Positions 11,801 to 24,650 of a DNA stretch of 64,000 bases are shown here, piece after piece. The position numbers and the translations under genes are program-made. The stretch lies in the NCBI GenBank assembly GCA_000711775.1, contig ARYC01002007.1:1-64000 (forward strand), given 5' to 3'. Under the pieces are notes generated by a model. It made no database searches and was not told where the DNA came from. It saw nothing but the letters and a program-made list of their open reading frames with translations. Each line of letters starts with the position of its first letter. Positions within the stretch are counted from its first letter, which is position 1. This DNA comes from Oxytricha trifallax. Taxonomy: Eukaryota > Ciliophora > Spirotrichea > Sporadotrichida > Oxytrichidae.

Positions 11801-13256
11801 TTTTCTATAACTAAAAACTCATTTACATAATTAAAACAATTAACTTTTTTAATTTTAGATTCATTTTAATTTCTAATTAAGTCAATAAATAAGCTCCATA
11901 TAACTTAAAAAATATAGTTGTCAATAAGTCTAAAACTATATCATAAATTCAAACTGGTTTTAGCTGTTTTTCCAAAAGATTACATCAGTAAAAGGATATA
12001 TTTTTGTTGTTTTAAGAACATGAATTCCTTTAAATTGTATAAAATTAAGCTTTGATTAAATTCTTGTCACAATTATAGCTAATGATATTTATTGTTTCAA
12101 ATAATTGAATGAGTTTCTTTTGTTTGATTGTCAACGAATGTGTTTTCATGACTAATCCTTAACTCTTTGAGATATATCGAGCTTAGTCACAAATGCTCTT
12201 AAAATTATTGGTTTTTTTAGTTTTGTTTTTATAATCATTACAAATAAATAAAAAGTAATCTTTTGAATCTTTTAGGGGACTAGGTCAACATGCTCTATTA
12301 GCATAGAGATGCCAAAGTTAAGTTGCGGGAGGATAAGATTGTATCTGCTATTTAATCAGGATATTTAATCCCTATTATAAATTGACCACCTCATATCTTT
12401 TTTTTTGAGTTTTGCTTTGTTAAATGTTTACTTCTGATGGCAATTTAACGTAATTAATCTACTTTAAATAAATGCTCCCTTATTTTTATATATTATAATT
12501 CTGTCAAGATACAATCAAAGTCTTAGAGTGACTATTTCAATTATGAGGGTCGATTCAGTATTGTATTTAGTTTTTTATTTTTTAGCTTTAGGGATAAGTA
12601 TCTATATATTAAAAATTAAGATTTAAATAGAGTTCTTTATTGAATATTAATGTAAATAACCCAAACATAATTCCATAAAACCCATGAAATAAATTGTAAC
12701 ACTAACATTACTAGAGTTACAGTTTATATCATAGGCATTCCTAAAGATAGAGTCGAGCACTGTTCACTCTTAAGTGGAGCTTTCAAATCTGAGTGCTTCA
12801 GGTTCATTAATCACTAACCTCAGTCATAGTCACCCTAAGTCAACTAAAAGAGCGCATATATATGATTATTAACAAGCATATTCAAAATCTATATAACAAA
12901 TCTTAAGAGATTGACACTTAATCTTAACTTATATCACGAAAGCTTCATAAGGACTTATCTTGATACTTGATGTTAATGAAATTCTTTTAGCAGGATAAAA
13001 ATTTAACTAAAAAAGGATAAAATAGCTGGAATTAACTAATAAAAGATTGAATAAATAAGTACAAGAAAGGAAATATTTGGGATTAACCATTAAGTTTTGA
13101 AACTAAAGAGAGATTTAAACATTATTGTTAGTAGTCACTTTCTTAAGACCTATCTTTTTTAATTGAAATTTTTGTTCCTATTTATCCTGATAATTAAAAT
13201 AAATAATTGTTGATTTATTTTGAAATCGATTTATTTAAAACAATTGTTCTATTTAA
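8847..13256. other. A+T-rich stretch, no confident gene
   Basis: Apart from the palindrome at 9555, this is A+T-rich intergenic or eliminated sequence. At 10040-10240 a GC-richer patch gives short Cys-containing peptides on the plus strand in two frames, faintly like the Cys-rich cargo at 8 kb, but it is too broken to call. A small GC patch at 12260-12370 and another at 12710-12850 show no frame. Confidence 0.45.
9555..9600. repeat. 46-bp palindrome, copy 1
   Basis: AAAGTGGGGCAAAAGTA is followed after a short A/T centre by TACTTTTGCCCCACTTT, giving a near-perfect hairpin. A relative lies at 20034-20077. It may be a tiny MITE or a structural element. Confidence 0.7.
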
Positions 13257-13934
13257 TATTGATTAAAGATATAAAAATAAGTAATTTGAGAAATAAAGAT
13301 GTTAGAAATACTTACATTATAATATTTTAACTGCCAGTAATTAGGAGTGTTAGTAATACTAATTTGATTTAGATTTAAAGTTCATTTAACTAATAATATA
13401 TATATATTAAAAAGTGGTCAGGTTGTCTATTATAGTTTTCTGTGGTCAGGTGGTCAGGTTGTCAAGGTGGTCAAGTGGTCTGGCCGGTTGTATGACTCAG
13501 TTCTTACTAATGAAACTTTTTCAATGTCTCTTGTCACAAGTCAAGTTTTTCAAGGATGTTCATTCTGAATTGGTAGAAGTTAGTATCTGGAAGATAGACA
13601 TCAGTAACAGCGCACACGAAGATATAGCTGCCAACATTATCGTTACTGAGAGGAGTACCAGAGAATGTAAGAGCGTTAGTTATTGGGTCTCTAACTGCGG
13701 AGCTGACCACCAAAACCCCGGCCAGACCACCTTGACCACCTGACCACAGAAAACTATAATAGACAACCTGACCACTTTTTAATATATATATATATTATTA
13801 ATTAAATGAACTTTAAATCTAAATCAAATTTGTATTACTAACACTCCAAATTACTGGCAGTTAATATTATAATGTAAGTATTTCTAACATCTTTATTTCT
13901 CAAATTTCCTATTTTTATATATTTAATCAATAAT
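13257..13934. mobile_element. Inverted-repeat element 2, same family
   Basis: Arms at about 13257-13487 and 13718-13934 are reverse complements. The terminal sequence (ATTGATTAAA...ATAAAAATA...TTTGAGAAATA), the AACTGCC...ATTAGGAGTG block, the (AT)n run and the AAAAAGTGGTC border all match the element at 7738. The left arm has extra GTGGTC/GTTGTC units. The centre (about 230 bp) differs completely from element 1. No transposase is seen. Confidence 0.75.
13490..13716 (-). pseudogene. Cadherin-like (dystroglycan-type) domain fragment (cargo)
   Basis: The minus strand reads DPITNALTFSGTPLSNDNVG followed by SYIFVCAVTDVYLPDTNFYQ and FRMNIL, ending at TGA. The layout (aliphatic strand, Gly-Thr-Pro turn, 'D-N-V-G-S-Y' turn, Ala-Val-Thr-Asp strand, aromatic 'F.F.M.I' strand) is that of dystroglycan-type cadherin-like/immunoglobulin-like repeats. 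These occur in large ciliate surface proteins, often next to Cys-rich repeats. One domain only, without start or anchor. The domain assignment is by motif reading and could be another beta-sandwich fold. Confidence 0.5.
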
Positions 13935-15979
13935 AAGATTATCTATCATAATAAAAATTTGTGTAATAGCTTACAAAAAATGAGATCCAATAATTAGTTA
14001 TTAAATTTTTCATTTTTCAATAACAATATTATTAGAAATAGAGTATGTTACTAGTTTAATATAAATCTTATTTTAAGTTAACTACCATTTATTCTTTATA
14101 ATAACTAAATATATTTTAGATAGAAGAGATTTTAATTGCATAAATTCAGAAAGAAACGAAAGAAAGAGACAACATATTGGAATGAAGCTTAAAATATATC
14201 TATAATAATGGAATAAAATATTGGGGGTTAATACTTATTCGGTTGCTACATGTATTGCCTCACATTTAGGTGTGAATCATTTGAGCTATATATATATAGG
14301 AGCTAAAAAGGTTTACTTGTAAATAAACATTTTATAGTTGAATTCTTTTGAAAAACATAACTCCATATTTGATAATTATAGCCGTATTTAATAAGAATAT
14401 ACATGCAATTCATATTACTAATTAAATATAATACAGAACACTAATTAAAAACTTGGATTATTTTTTAATTTCCCTTGGCTTAAGAGATTCACGATATATT
14501 ACTTTATTTTAGATAAACAAAATTTATAAAGTGCTTTAGTGAAATTCTATCATTGATCATAAATTTTTAAAAATTAAAAGTTTTTCATATTCATAAATTA
14601 ACAATTCAAAAAGATTATATTATACTGAATTAAAAACAAATTGGGTTTAAAAATAGACATTTTAAAATGTTCTACTATACTGCTTTAGCTCACTCAAGGA
14701 TATCAAAATTTTAAAGTAATTAATTGTATCTCTCACATTAATACCATTTCATATACTATTATGAAATTTATATTAATTATTTAGCTTGAAAATATTCAAT
14801 ATTTTATTTGCTTTCAGTGTTATTAAGTCAAAACAACTAAGTATAAGATTATTATAATAGAGTCAAATAAAGTAAGTGAAAATACTCAATATACCTAATT
14901 TATTATAATTATGACCTATTCTTGTCTTTGTAGTAGAAATGATTTAGAAAATGTTAAAAATAAATAATAATAAAAATAATACAAACTGCATAATTACTTT
15001 CTTATTTTTTAGTTTATACAAGTATCTAAAAAATAGCCGTGTGGTATTTTATTTTTAATATAAGCTGTAATTATATTTATATTAATCTAAATATCGGTAG
15101 TCTATTTATTTTACACTAAAAAATATTCCTAATCTTTTGTATTTTATCAATAATAAATTTCCTATCGATCCTTAATATTCCTACTTTTATTTTCAAATTA
15201 TTCCTACTCTTTTTATATAATTGTATTTATATATAGAAAATAGGATTTCATTATGTATACATCCTCTATTAATCAATCTTAGTTACATATTGAATTATTC
15301 TATAACTATATATATTTGAATTTAGAATATAATGCTTGCATTATTGATGCTAAAATAATAATTAATGGATAAATAAATTATAAACTTTCATTCTTCCAAA
15401 TGCTAATTAAAAATGATATTACCTCTTTCTCTTCTTATAGATCACTTAAAAATTGTGATGATAGTAGTCGAATAATATTTCGCTATCTATTTAGAATTAT
15501 CCTTAAATGTATTTATCTATAATTTAATGGTGCCTAAAAGTCAATCTTCAATCTGTTTTACGAATAAAACACTCTTTAAAACAACAATTTAAGGTGAATT
15601 TTTTAATTAATTGAAATTACGTTAAGTCTAAAAGGACTTGTAAACCTGGATTAAAAATTTTATAGAGCTAAGAAATAGCAAGTCTACTACATTCAGAAGC
15701 TCTTACTGTCATTGTAATTTGTGGTGGTTGATTATTTTAAATCTATCAATAAAATTTTGAATAGATTTTAATTATAATAATACAATTACATAATTTATTT
15801 GATTAATGATATATATTGACAAATAATATGTAATAGAGAAAACTATAAAAACAACTGACACTTAATATTATTTGAATAATTAATATAATTATAACAAGAA
15901 ATATCTTCATTATTAAAGAAGTATTATTTTATATAAAATAATGTAAAAATTAGTGAACTAGAAAATCAAATGCAAAAAC
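13935..15979. other. A+T-rich, one isolated element-end motif
   Basis: No coherent coding frame. At 15128-15154 the sequence matches the right terminal motif of the inverted-repeat family (TATTTTATCAATAAT, about 23 of 27 positions), suggesting a badly decayed or solitary end. Confidence 0.45.
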
Positions 15980-16361
15980 AAAACCCATTAGCTAAATATA
16001 TATAGGAGAGATAATTTATTTATACAATAGCTTAATTAATATATTAGGCAATTTAACATGCAAATTCTATGAGTATAGCAGGATGCTTGAGAGTGGAGGC
16101 AGTGTGAGTATTGGCAAAGGAGATGTCATGTTATTCCTAATACTGCAGTAGTTCCCTGCTTAGACTGCAAGCCCTCATGCATCCATGGCCAAGCTTTCAT
16201 TCCCTATTGTTTGCATGGCATTTTAAGTTTGGAGTCTTCGCTCCTGACGTGACTCTTCAACACGTACCACATTCTACACTTAAGGATCTCGATGTCAGAA
16301 TGTTGACACTTTTGTCCGAATGTTGACAGATAGGTAGCTGCTCAAAAGGGGATTCTTAAAA

Positions 16362-17048
16362 ATGAAGTTAATAGGGGCTCCTTTGCTTTCTCAGGAGGTA
16401 GGAATAGCACAGCGTCAGCATCAGTTTCGCGGCCTCTATCTGCTCCCTAGCCTACAGCAGGAGTTTTATGGGCTACCTCAGAAAATGGTCAAAATATTTA
16501 CATTGGGAATTCAGGCGTTTGTGGACTTTCGGTTTTGCAGACGAAGTAAGGGGCGAACCTTCAAATGGGGGGGAGCAGTGATACCACGCGATTCACCATG
16601 CCAAGACGCTGGGAGATGGAGTCTCCGACTCAGACATCTATCCCAGGGGCCGAGATACAGGAGCATCTTTGCTTCTCATGCTATACCAGAGTCATTCAAC
16701 CATGCGCCTTACTCATGTCTTTGTGATGAATCTCGGGCTACAGTCACGCGCTTCTTGCATGCAAATGCTTTCCTCTAGCTCTTTGCCGCTTTCTTCTGGT
16801 GGTTATCTAAATTCCTCCCTCATGCAATAGATCAGCCTTGGCGCTTTCCTATTAGGTTGATTGGACTTTCGTAGGAGATGTACCTCTTGACGTTACTGGG
16901 CTAAGGATCCCTGAAGCACCATCCTTCTCTCTGCAAGTCCTTTATCATCTCATCCAATGAGGATCCCTTCCACTCTCGTGGTTCAGAGCTACAACGTCAC
17001 ATCTTCGCACCAAAGGGTATGGTCAGATGTCAGGAGTGTCAATGCTGA
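16362..17048 (+). CDS. F-family protein, N-terminal part, unidentified
   Basis: 228 codons from ATG to TGA at 17046 with TAG/TAA read as glutamine; the first 138 codons are open even in the standard code. No signal peptide, low-complexity tract or known motif stands out. A basic region (CRRSKGRTF at about residue 60) and a hydrophobic patch (LFAAFFWWLSKFLPHAI) are visible. The F copy at 38.3-40.2 kb aligns at the DNA level through this region and shares FLHxxAFLQ in the same frame, then drifts to other frames. The real reading frame is therefore uncertain and this copy may itself be shifted. I do not recognise the family. Confidence 0.4.
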
Positions 17049-17164
17049 GTTATGCTTGGGTATCAGGAAATACGAGACCCTCCATCTCTCTCACTCTTGC
17101 AAGCTTTGTGCTCAATACGAGTGGGTTCAGCCCAAATGTGTTCGCAGCATCATGCCCATCTCAC

Positions 17165-17446
17165 AAAGCCACTGATGCTCTATGACAGCCATGCGATGCT
17201 GATGCTTGTAACGGTGTGATAATCGAATGTACAAAAGTCTATGCTTACACTCTCCTCTTCCCCTGCTTCATGCCTGGATGGTTCCCCGCTGGTCTTACTG
17301 GCCCATTGTTGTCACTACTGGAAGCCATTAGTACTGTTCACGTACTTCTTATCATCCTGGATCAGATCACTCTCGAAGGGATGTCTCCATCAAGAGCTTT
17401 GAGGCTTAATGCTCTGATTCACTATTGCTCATTGACATAGCAGGGT
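17165..17446 (+). pseudogene. F-family protein, C-terminal conserved block
   Basis: The frame KATDAL-stop-QPCDADACNGVII...AYTLLFPCF aligns with EATDLLWLPWGLVECNGLTI...YVITFFPFLH in the copy at 62084, and with RATDALCLPCDDDVV on the minus strand near 38490. Conserved points are Ala-Thr-Asp, Leu-x-x-Pro, Cys-Asn-Gly and the Tyr/Phe-Pro-Phe patch. Here an in-frame TGA interrupts the block just after ATDAL. Upstream, frames through SCKLCAQYEWVQPKC (17090-17140) suggest a Cys-x2-Cys...Cys site, but several frame changes separate the pieces. Conservation across three copies says it was once a real protein; its role is unknown. Confidence 0.45.
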
Positions 17447-18188
17447 TGATTGGATTCAGTTAGATTGAGATTGTCCATTTTCTATGTTAATTGTTAGAGT
17501 TTAATTGTAAACTTACTATAATTATAATAAACATCTGTCATTAATTGTGCTATTTATTGATTATTAAAGAAATAATGTTACCTTTTGTCAACTTTTTGTC
17601 ACATTTTTAACATTTATCAATGGGGTTTTTTTTAGCTATTTATTAGTTGAGAGAGTTTTTGACTTTGAAGAATTTATATTAATAACTCGTATTTTGTCAA
17701 GAATAATCAACAATTAATTGTTGTGTGTTTATTATAATTAACAATAAGTTATAAAAATGTAAAAGTTTTTTCTGCATCAAATAACGTAATTTAAGTTTTC
17801 ATTAAATTAAAAATTTTATAAAGAATTCTCATGAAGTATGCTTATTTTTATTTTAGGTATGCTATTTTTTATGTTTTAATTAAAGCTTAAAGTGAAATAG
17901 ATGAGCTATCAAGTATATTAAGTCGAATTATTAAAAATACTTATATTTAATGATGAGAAGCCATTCTAAAGCAATAACAAATCTGCTATTATAGTAATGT
18001 AATATTTGTTGTCTGCCAAGATTTTATTGGGATAAGAATCCAAAAATAAAGACTAGAATATTATCTTTGTATTCTTATAATTCAAAAATATCAAGATTTG
18101 AAATGTAAATATTTTAAATATATTCATGATTTATTTTAAGAAAAATATTAGTAAATAATAATTGATTTAATAATAATAAATATGTCAA

Positions 18189-18386
18189 AAATGTATGAGC
18201 AGAAGATGCTGGTTACTCAACAAAATTAGTAAGTTACAAAAAGTCATATCTAAAATTTTAATATTTGAGCAATAGGTTGGTGAAGATCTTTGGAAGGCAC
18301 AGACAGAAGATTCGAAGAACCAGGGAACAGAACGGAAACAACACGAGAAGAATGGAAAGATGGCAGAATATACGAAGGAGAATTGA
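18189..18386 (+). pseudogene. Charged, lysine/glutamate-rich fragment
   Basis: The frame ending at TGA 18384 encodes VGEDLWKAQTEDSKNQGTER followed by KQHEKNGKMAEYTKEN. Upstream, an overlapping frame reads MYEQKMLVTQQNQQ. The charged composition resembles the C-terminal part of the LINE proteins in this window, but there is no clear alignment. Fragment of unknown origin. Confidence 0.25.
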
Positions 18387-20033
18387 GAAATAATAACACT
18401 TGAAAATGATACCATTATTGTCTTTGTAAATACTAATAATTATATATTTAAATAATTTTCATTTTCAATTAAAGTTTTCCTATTATTTTTCATAATTAAT
18501 AACCTTGCTATAATAAAAGTTTAATTGAATTACGAAAATTTAAATGGATTTTATTTAAATGTAATTAGTAGCTGTTAATTTAGTCTTAACTTTGCCAGTA
18601 TGAAATTTTAGTTGAAAAAATATTCAAATCAGTTAAACTTAACCTTCGGAGTGGCTGTGTTATATTTATCGCATTGAAGTAGGGAGATAACTCGATAATA
18701 ATTTTTGCATTAAAAATTGACAAAACAAATAATCTAGAATTAAAGTCGATTTTTTTTTGCTTTTTTACAATGTAATAAAATGGTGCCACAAAAAGTAAAG
18801 TTAAGTTGATTTTGTATTTCTTATCAAGGATCATACTATTTATTGAACAAAGATATATCCTTTATATTTTAAATCTTATCAATTTCTTTTTTCTTTTTCC
18901 AAAATCAATTACACTTTTACGAATGCAATATTATTGTTTAACAATTGAGGGCAATTCTAATAGATATTCCCAATATCAAAATAATTATTTTATATCAAAA
19001 TCTTCTCTGCAGTAAAGAATATAAGAACATTTATTTTTAAATTCAAGTTAATAATGAGTATTGTTTTTATAAAAGAATATGAAAAATTAGATGAATTAAT
19101 TATAAAAATGGAAATCATTTTAATATATTAATGCTTAAGCTTTTTAAACATAATTTCTACTCAAATAATTAAAGTTTTTATAATTAAATGATAATATTTA
19201 AACTCTCAAGTCTTTTAAATGGGAATTAATTTTATGAATATGCTATCTTTGTGTTGATTTCTTTCTAGGTTACTATAGAATTTATTTAAAGCGTTATTTA
19301 CTCCATTTCCTTAAAATTCTGCTTATCAACTTTTAGTTCATTAGAAGGCAATAAAAATTTATTCATTTAATCTACTTAAATAGCATTTTTCAGATTCTAT
19401 TGAGCAGCAAGCATTGATAATACTAATTAGGAGACAAGAACAGTTTATTTTAGTGGCATTTACTTTGCTCTATCTACTCAACCAATCATATTGCATCTTC
19501 TACCATTTCAAGGAAGCTAGGGTGTTGAAATGCAGTAAGTATTATCTACAGATAATATTAAACCAATCTTTTTAAATTATACTACCTTTTTATTCGTTAT
19601 TAAGGGACTGTCATATTGAACAACGTTTTATTTTCTTAAAATTCCACCAATTTAGCATTTTCAGTTTTGCAATAGAAAAAGTTGGAAATCAGACTTCTGA
19701 GGGTTGAAAACTTGCACAACTCTAATCAACAAGAGATGTTTCAGAGATAAAGAGGTTACGAAACAGTGGAGTGTCCAAGAGGTGAACATGTGACTGAATC
19801 TTGATTTGACCTCTCAACCTAATCCATTTTTAAAGACTTTTTTACACATTTCTTGATCTCTAGGAAAAGCCTCATGAAACTTTGCTAGCAATCTGCGATT
19901 TGTGAATAATCATATTTTTTTTTGAATAAGTGAAATACAGAAATAAATATTCAAAATTCATATATACAAACGAGCTAATAATTTTATTTATAATATTAAA
20001 ATTAGAAATCTATAAATTTTTAATATTGTTTGG

Positions 20034-20077
20034 AAATGGGGCAAATGTAAGAAAAATTTGCTACTTTTCCCCACTTT
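20034..20077. repeat. 44-bp palindrome, copy 2
   Basis: AAATGGGGCAAATGTAAG pairs imperfectly with CTACTTTTCCCCACTTT. Its arms and centre match the palindrome at 9555-9600 with a few substitutions, so the two form a small dispersed family. Confidence 0.55.
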
Positions 20078-21739
20078 TTGTTTGATGATAATTGATAGTT
20101 AAATATTACATATTTATAATTGATATTTCCTTCACTCTTATATTTTTGATAATCTATTATGTTATATATTCAATGGTTGAGATTATAATAAAAATGAACT
20201 AACTTTTACTTTATTTCTGAAGGAGATTTTGTCAATGTTAAATTTACTTATTTCATATGTCTTAACTATATATTTCTATTAAATTCAGGATTCAATTATC
20301 AAAATAGAACAGAAATTTTTGTCAAATAATTTCCATTTTTAATAAATTTAACTTTCATTATAACTACATATTTGTTAATTAACTTAATAGAACTTCAATC
20401 ACCACTAAGTTAAAACTATAAAATATCAAAATATACAATTTAAACATAGTAATTTTGTATAAAGTAATAAGCAAACATTTCATTTTTGTCATTTCTAGTT
20501 CAAATTATTTATTGTCATGTTACTTATAATTCTTTTGCTTACTGTTATGATCTAAACATTATCTATAGTTATTGTGAATTCTATATTTCAACAACTCACT
20601 TATAAAAATAAATTTTGATAAATGCATCAGGCTTTTCAATATAATCTTAAATGCCTTGGAATTTCTCATAAGCGCAATACAATTTAGCTTTTTGATAGAT
20701 TAATTTCTTATGGTATGTTATTGATTCATGAGGTGGCCCATTAGCTGATTCAAAAACCTGTGCCATATAGAAAAAACCTTATATGACTCAATCTGTCACT
20801 TCTGACCCTTATCAATAATATTTCTACCAAAATGATATAGGTTCAGAAGCTAAGAGTGAAAAACTTCACATATGTCAAAATAGTTCTGAATGCGAGAATT
20901 TTATTTTTATGTTTCCAGCGCTTACTAATATTTTATATAGCATTATCTTCTCAAAAAAATGTAGCTAAAGCTAGTCCTTCATATTGAAATTGCAACAACG
21001 ACATTTTGAAGAACAATCATGCCAGTCCTTCGTCTTCAAAAGAAGGCCATCACTAACGTTAAGCCAAAGTAAATCATGAGTGCTTTTAAAGTTTTTGGGG
21101 TTTTGATACTTGTAATAGTGTAATAAATAATGGTATGCACTTTTATATCAATTAATTCTTCCATCACTGACTGTGGCTTGCTGTAATAGTGCTCCTATGC
21201 TCTCAAAATACTATCTATGCATTTATAAGGAAGATATGATTTCCTAGGTCTTGTGTTGTTTTGACAAGTAAAGCTGAGTCATTACAACTTACATTTTCTG
21301 CATTAATTATTATTATTTTATACAGGGAGTTAGATGTTATTATAATAATTTAACTCAAATAAATAATTTATAGTTTTATAATTAATTACAGCAGACCTTT
21401 ATTATTATTTTAGCATTTTATAAAGTAAAGCTCAATTAGAATCTTATTTAATATAAGAAAATAGCCTTGATTTTATAATTTCTATACTTGGATATGATTT
21501 TTACAACTTCCTTTATTTATAAAAAATTATTCTTTTATTTTAAATAGGAAAGAATTTTTGCATATCTTTATTGAATAATTTTCGGGTAAAATTTATAATT
21601 ATTTTTACTAATAATCAAGTAGATCTTGTGAAAGATTTAAAATCATAAAATACAATAATTATAGTAGTTTTACTTTAAATATATTAAAATTTATATAAGA
21701 ATTAATTTCATTTATTAAATAAGGGGAATTTTTTATTTA

Positions 21740-24650
21740 TTTGTTCCTTGTAGTATGGATATTTACCGTTTAATTATTCTTGATTCTCTCTCTATGTCCG
21801 TTTCTTATGCTGCTCTGCTTTCATCTTTATGGTTTTTCTCATGCTAAATTGAATTTTATTCCTATTCTTCTTTTCATGGTCAAATTTCTGCTCTTCCTTC
21901 TTTGGTTGTTAATCTAATGATGTAATCCTAAACAGTTTTTGAACAAATATAAATCTATGAGATATATTATGGTAAATTTCTTTTTTATTTTGGTTACTAT
22001 TTTGACCATTTTAATGAGCTTTTGTTAGTTTTCAATGTTTTCATCCTTACCTGATATGTGCTTTTGGGACTTTCCTCTATTCAATATAAGCCCAAAAGTT
22101 TCCTAGAAAAGTGTACTGTACTGTCTCTGCTGATTCCGCCATTTCATTTGCTCTTTGAAGTCCAGTCTCAAGTAAACTTATTGTTTTTAATAGCTATTCC
22201 TGATTTACTGATCTTTATTTTTATACCAATACCATGTTTTTCAGAATGATTAAGAAATTGAATAAATATTGAAATATAAATTGAAAATCTTTTTGCACTA
22301 TTTTTTTTAAGTACATATTTTAATTAGTTAAAAGTACTTTTATAGAAATTCTAATCATTTCGAGAAAAAATTAGTAATTAAATTGACCTGATAAAGTTCT
22401 ACCTATAAAATAGTGCAAGTGAATTAATTAAAAAATAAATTAAATATTCTAAATTTTTAAAGAAAATGAATGTAATTATAAATAAATTTTAGTTAAAAGT
22501 TAATAATTAAAATATGTCACAAAATTGATATAACTTAAGTAATTATAATATCCAAATAATTACTAAAATATACAATCTTATTTTCAATAAATTACATTTC
22601 ACTTTATTATAAGTTATACTTTAGTTGATTAATTTAATAATTATTATTAACTCCTCGAAATGCTTTAATCCCGTTATTAGGTACTTATCAATTCATTTTA
22701 ATAATAAGCGAGTATATTCAAAATATTGAGACAGTTTATTTATAATAAAAAAGAAATCAACTAGAAATATATAATCTAAAAATATGCAATAAATATTTTT
22801 TAAATTGTTTTTTTTTCTAACTAGCTGTAAAGAAGCTTATTGTTTGATTCACCATAACTTCTTAGATGATTAATTATTAAAATTAAGTATTTATTAAAAC
22901 ATTGATATGTTATTCAACCTATCTTCATCAAATAATAGGGTTCAGTTATGCAATTAGTTATCATTGTGGTTGGATGATCAAAGCTATTTATTGCTTTATA
23001 TAATTTTTATCAGTTGAATTTTAATTATAGCTCTTTTAAGATTTCTACGTCTTATCTCTTTCATTTATTATTTTATGCTATTGTTTGAGTTATATTAACT
23101 TTAGATTTTGTTGTCTACTTCTCAAAGATATCTGCTATTGTTACTTAAAGTACTATTGAAAAAAAGAAATTTAATGACTATAATTAAGTAATTTCAAGAC
23201 GAGATTAGGAAGATATCATAAAGACACCTTAAAGATATCTCTATATTTTTCAAAGTAACTTTGGAAAATACTGGAATAAAAGTTTATCAAAAGACCAGAA
23301 TTGATCAATAGGATTTAATATAAACTAAGTTGAAATGTTGAGAAAAAAAAACTCATTACTCCATTTTAAATCAATTAAATAAGTTAATGAAATATGTTTG
23401 AACTTATAGGCAGTTTGATTTAAGTTAATCTAATTCATTATGAGTAAATTTCTAATTGATTTCATTTTGATTTTAAATAAACTGTCTCCACATTTTAAAT
23501 ATACTTGCTTAATAATGAAATTTTGAATAAGTGCGAATATATTGATTAATTATATTGAAGATTATTTAAATTCTTAGAAATTATGGTAAAAATAATTCTT
23601 GTAATACTTTCATAAGTTAATATTTGAAAAAGAGTATCTTTGGTATTTTTAGAGCAAGAAAGTTTATTATCAGCATCGCTATTACACATCAATTGTTTTA
23701 TGTATTTTTTGATTAAAGCTATATTACCAACCAATTTATTCTAAAGACCCGTAAATTTCTAACAATTTTAATTTTCTATCAATCCTTAAGACAATAAAAT
23801 CATTGTAGTTTTACAGATTGCTATAACAATTTGACGATATAATTATAGATTAAATATCTCCTGCAAATTTCCAAAAAAATGCCATTATATATAACTACCT
23901 GTTAGTCAATCTGATAGCCTTCTAAACACTATAATATCTATAATCATTCATTACCACTTATGACAGTATTTCAGGTATATGTTTTTTCTAGTTAAATTGC
24001 ACTTTCTTTACCTTATCTCGAGAAAGTTTAAATCAAGTCTTTAAATACAATTGCTGGGATTAAGTAATAAAAATTACATTATAAGCTGCTATTTGTATAA
24101 TTATGTTGTCATTTTGTCCACAGGTTTTTATTCTTTACTCCATTTGTTATAGTCTATACTTTCTCTTCGAATCTTCATACCAATGCTGTCGCAATCCATG
24201 TACTCTTGCTATAGCAACACACAATTGTAACAATCTTATTAATTATTGGAGAACATTCAGCTTGTCATGGATGATTTTTCCCGATCCGTAGCATTATACT
24301 TTCGAGATTTTGATGAGGATTTTAAGCTCCAAATGGTTCTCTTACAAGTGCCAAAAATTTCCTTTTTTGGTGAATAACTGGATCAAGGAGTCATTTATTC
24401 TTTTGCTAGAGTTCAATTTTTCAATATTATTATGCTCTAAATTCTACTTATTTGTTTAGTGAAATTATATCGATATCCTCCTTCTCAACTCTACAGCTAT
24501 TTTTACTTGTTTTTCTCTGTGGGTATGTCAGACTTCTAGTGCTTTCTCCGAGAATTCTCGTTTCTAGCTTTAAATTCTGTTCTTCTTGTATCTTTTTCTC
24601 ACTGAAAATTTGCACTTTTCCACTTCGCTATTATTACTGAAATTTGCTTA
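21740..24650 (-). mobile_element. LINE copy D, strongly decayed
   Basis: Near 22200 the minus strand encodes IKIKISKSGIAIKNN, matching KMEIEKSGFGLKEEE of LINE A (about 27.7 kb) and KLEIGKSGVTIDEK of LINE B (about 53.6 kb). Downstream a coherent charged frame runs to about 21846. Upstream at 24070-24650 another minus-strand frame of roughly 190 codons (one in-frame TGA; FTKKGNFWHLQENHLELKI) is coding-like, but its link to the LINE is inferred only from orientation and distance. The intervening 1.8 kb is A+T-rich. No reverse-transcriptase motif was found here. Confidence 0.35.

Larger units (their letters stand above)
15980..17629 (+). mobile_element. F1: GC-rich repeated element, best copy of family F
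   Basis: A sharply GC-richer block in A+T-rich surroundings. It aligns collinearly with 38280-45055 (inverted, interrupted by the TBE), and its 3' part aligns with 62084-62602. The last ~150 bp (AATTGTGCTATTTATTGA ... CCTTTTGTCA ... CAATGGGG) are shared with the copy at 62.6 kb. AAAACCCATT at about 15981 and AATGGGGTTTT at 17619-17629 could be short terminal inverted repeats, but this is tentative. It carries protein-coding sequence on the plus strand; function unknown. It may be a DNA transposon, another repeated germline-limited gene family, or a decayed gene duplication. Confidence 0.55.
17630..21739. other. A+T-rich with small islands
   Basis: Mostly noncoding. Listed separately are a lysine/glutamate-rich frame (18189-18386) and a palindrome (20034). 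GC-richer patches at 19650-19900 and 20980-21080 show no confident frame; the latter has a short frame beginning MPVLRLQKKAITNVKPK. At about 21093-21107 the plus strand reads TTTTTGGGGTTTTG, a G4T4-like word of the kind found at TBE ends, with no transposon attached. Confidence 0.4.

Noticed and set aside
13414..13743. Plus-strand 109-codon frame in the second inverted-repeat element
   Set aside because: It runs through the inverted arms and lies opposite the better cadherin-like frame.
15980..17629. Bacterial contamination because of the abrupt GC rise
   Set aside because: Diverged copies occur twice more in the window, one split by a ciliate transposon, and no bacterial gene layout is present.
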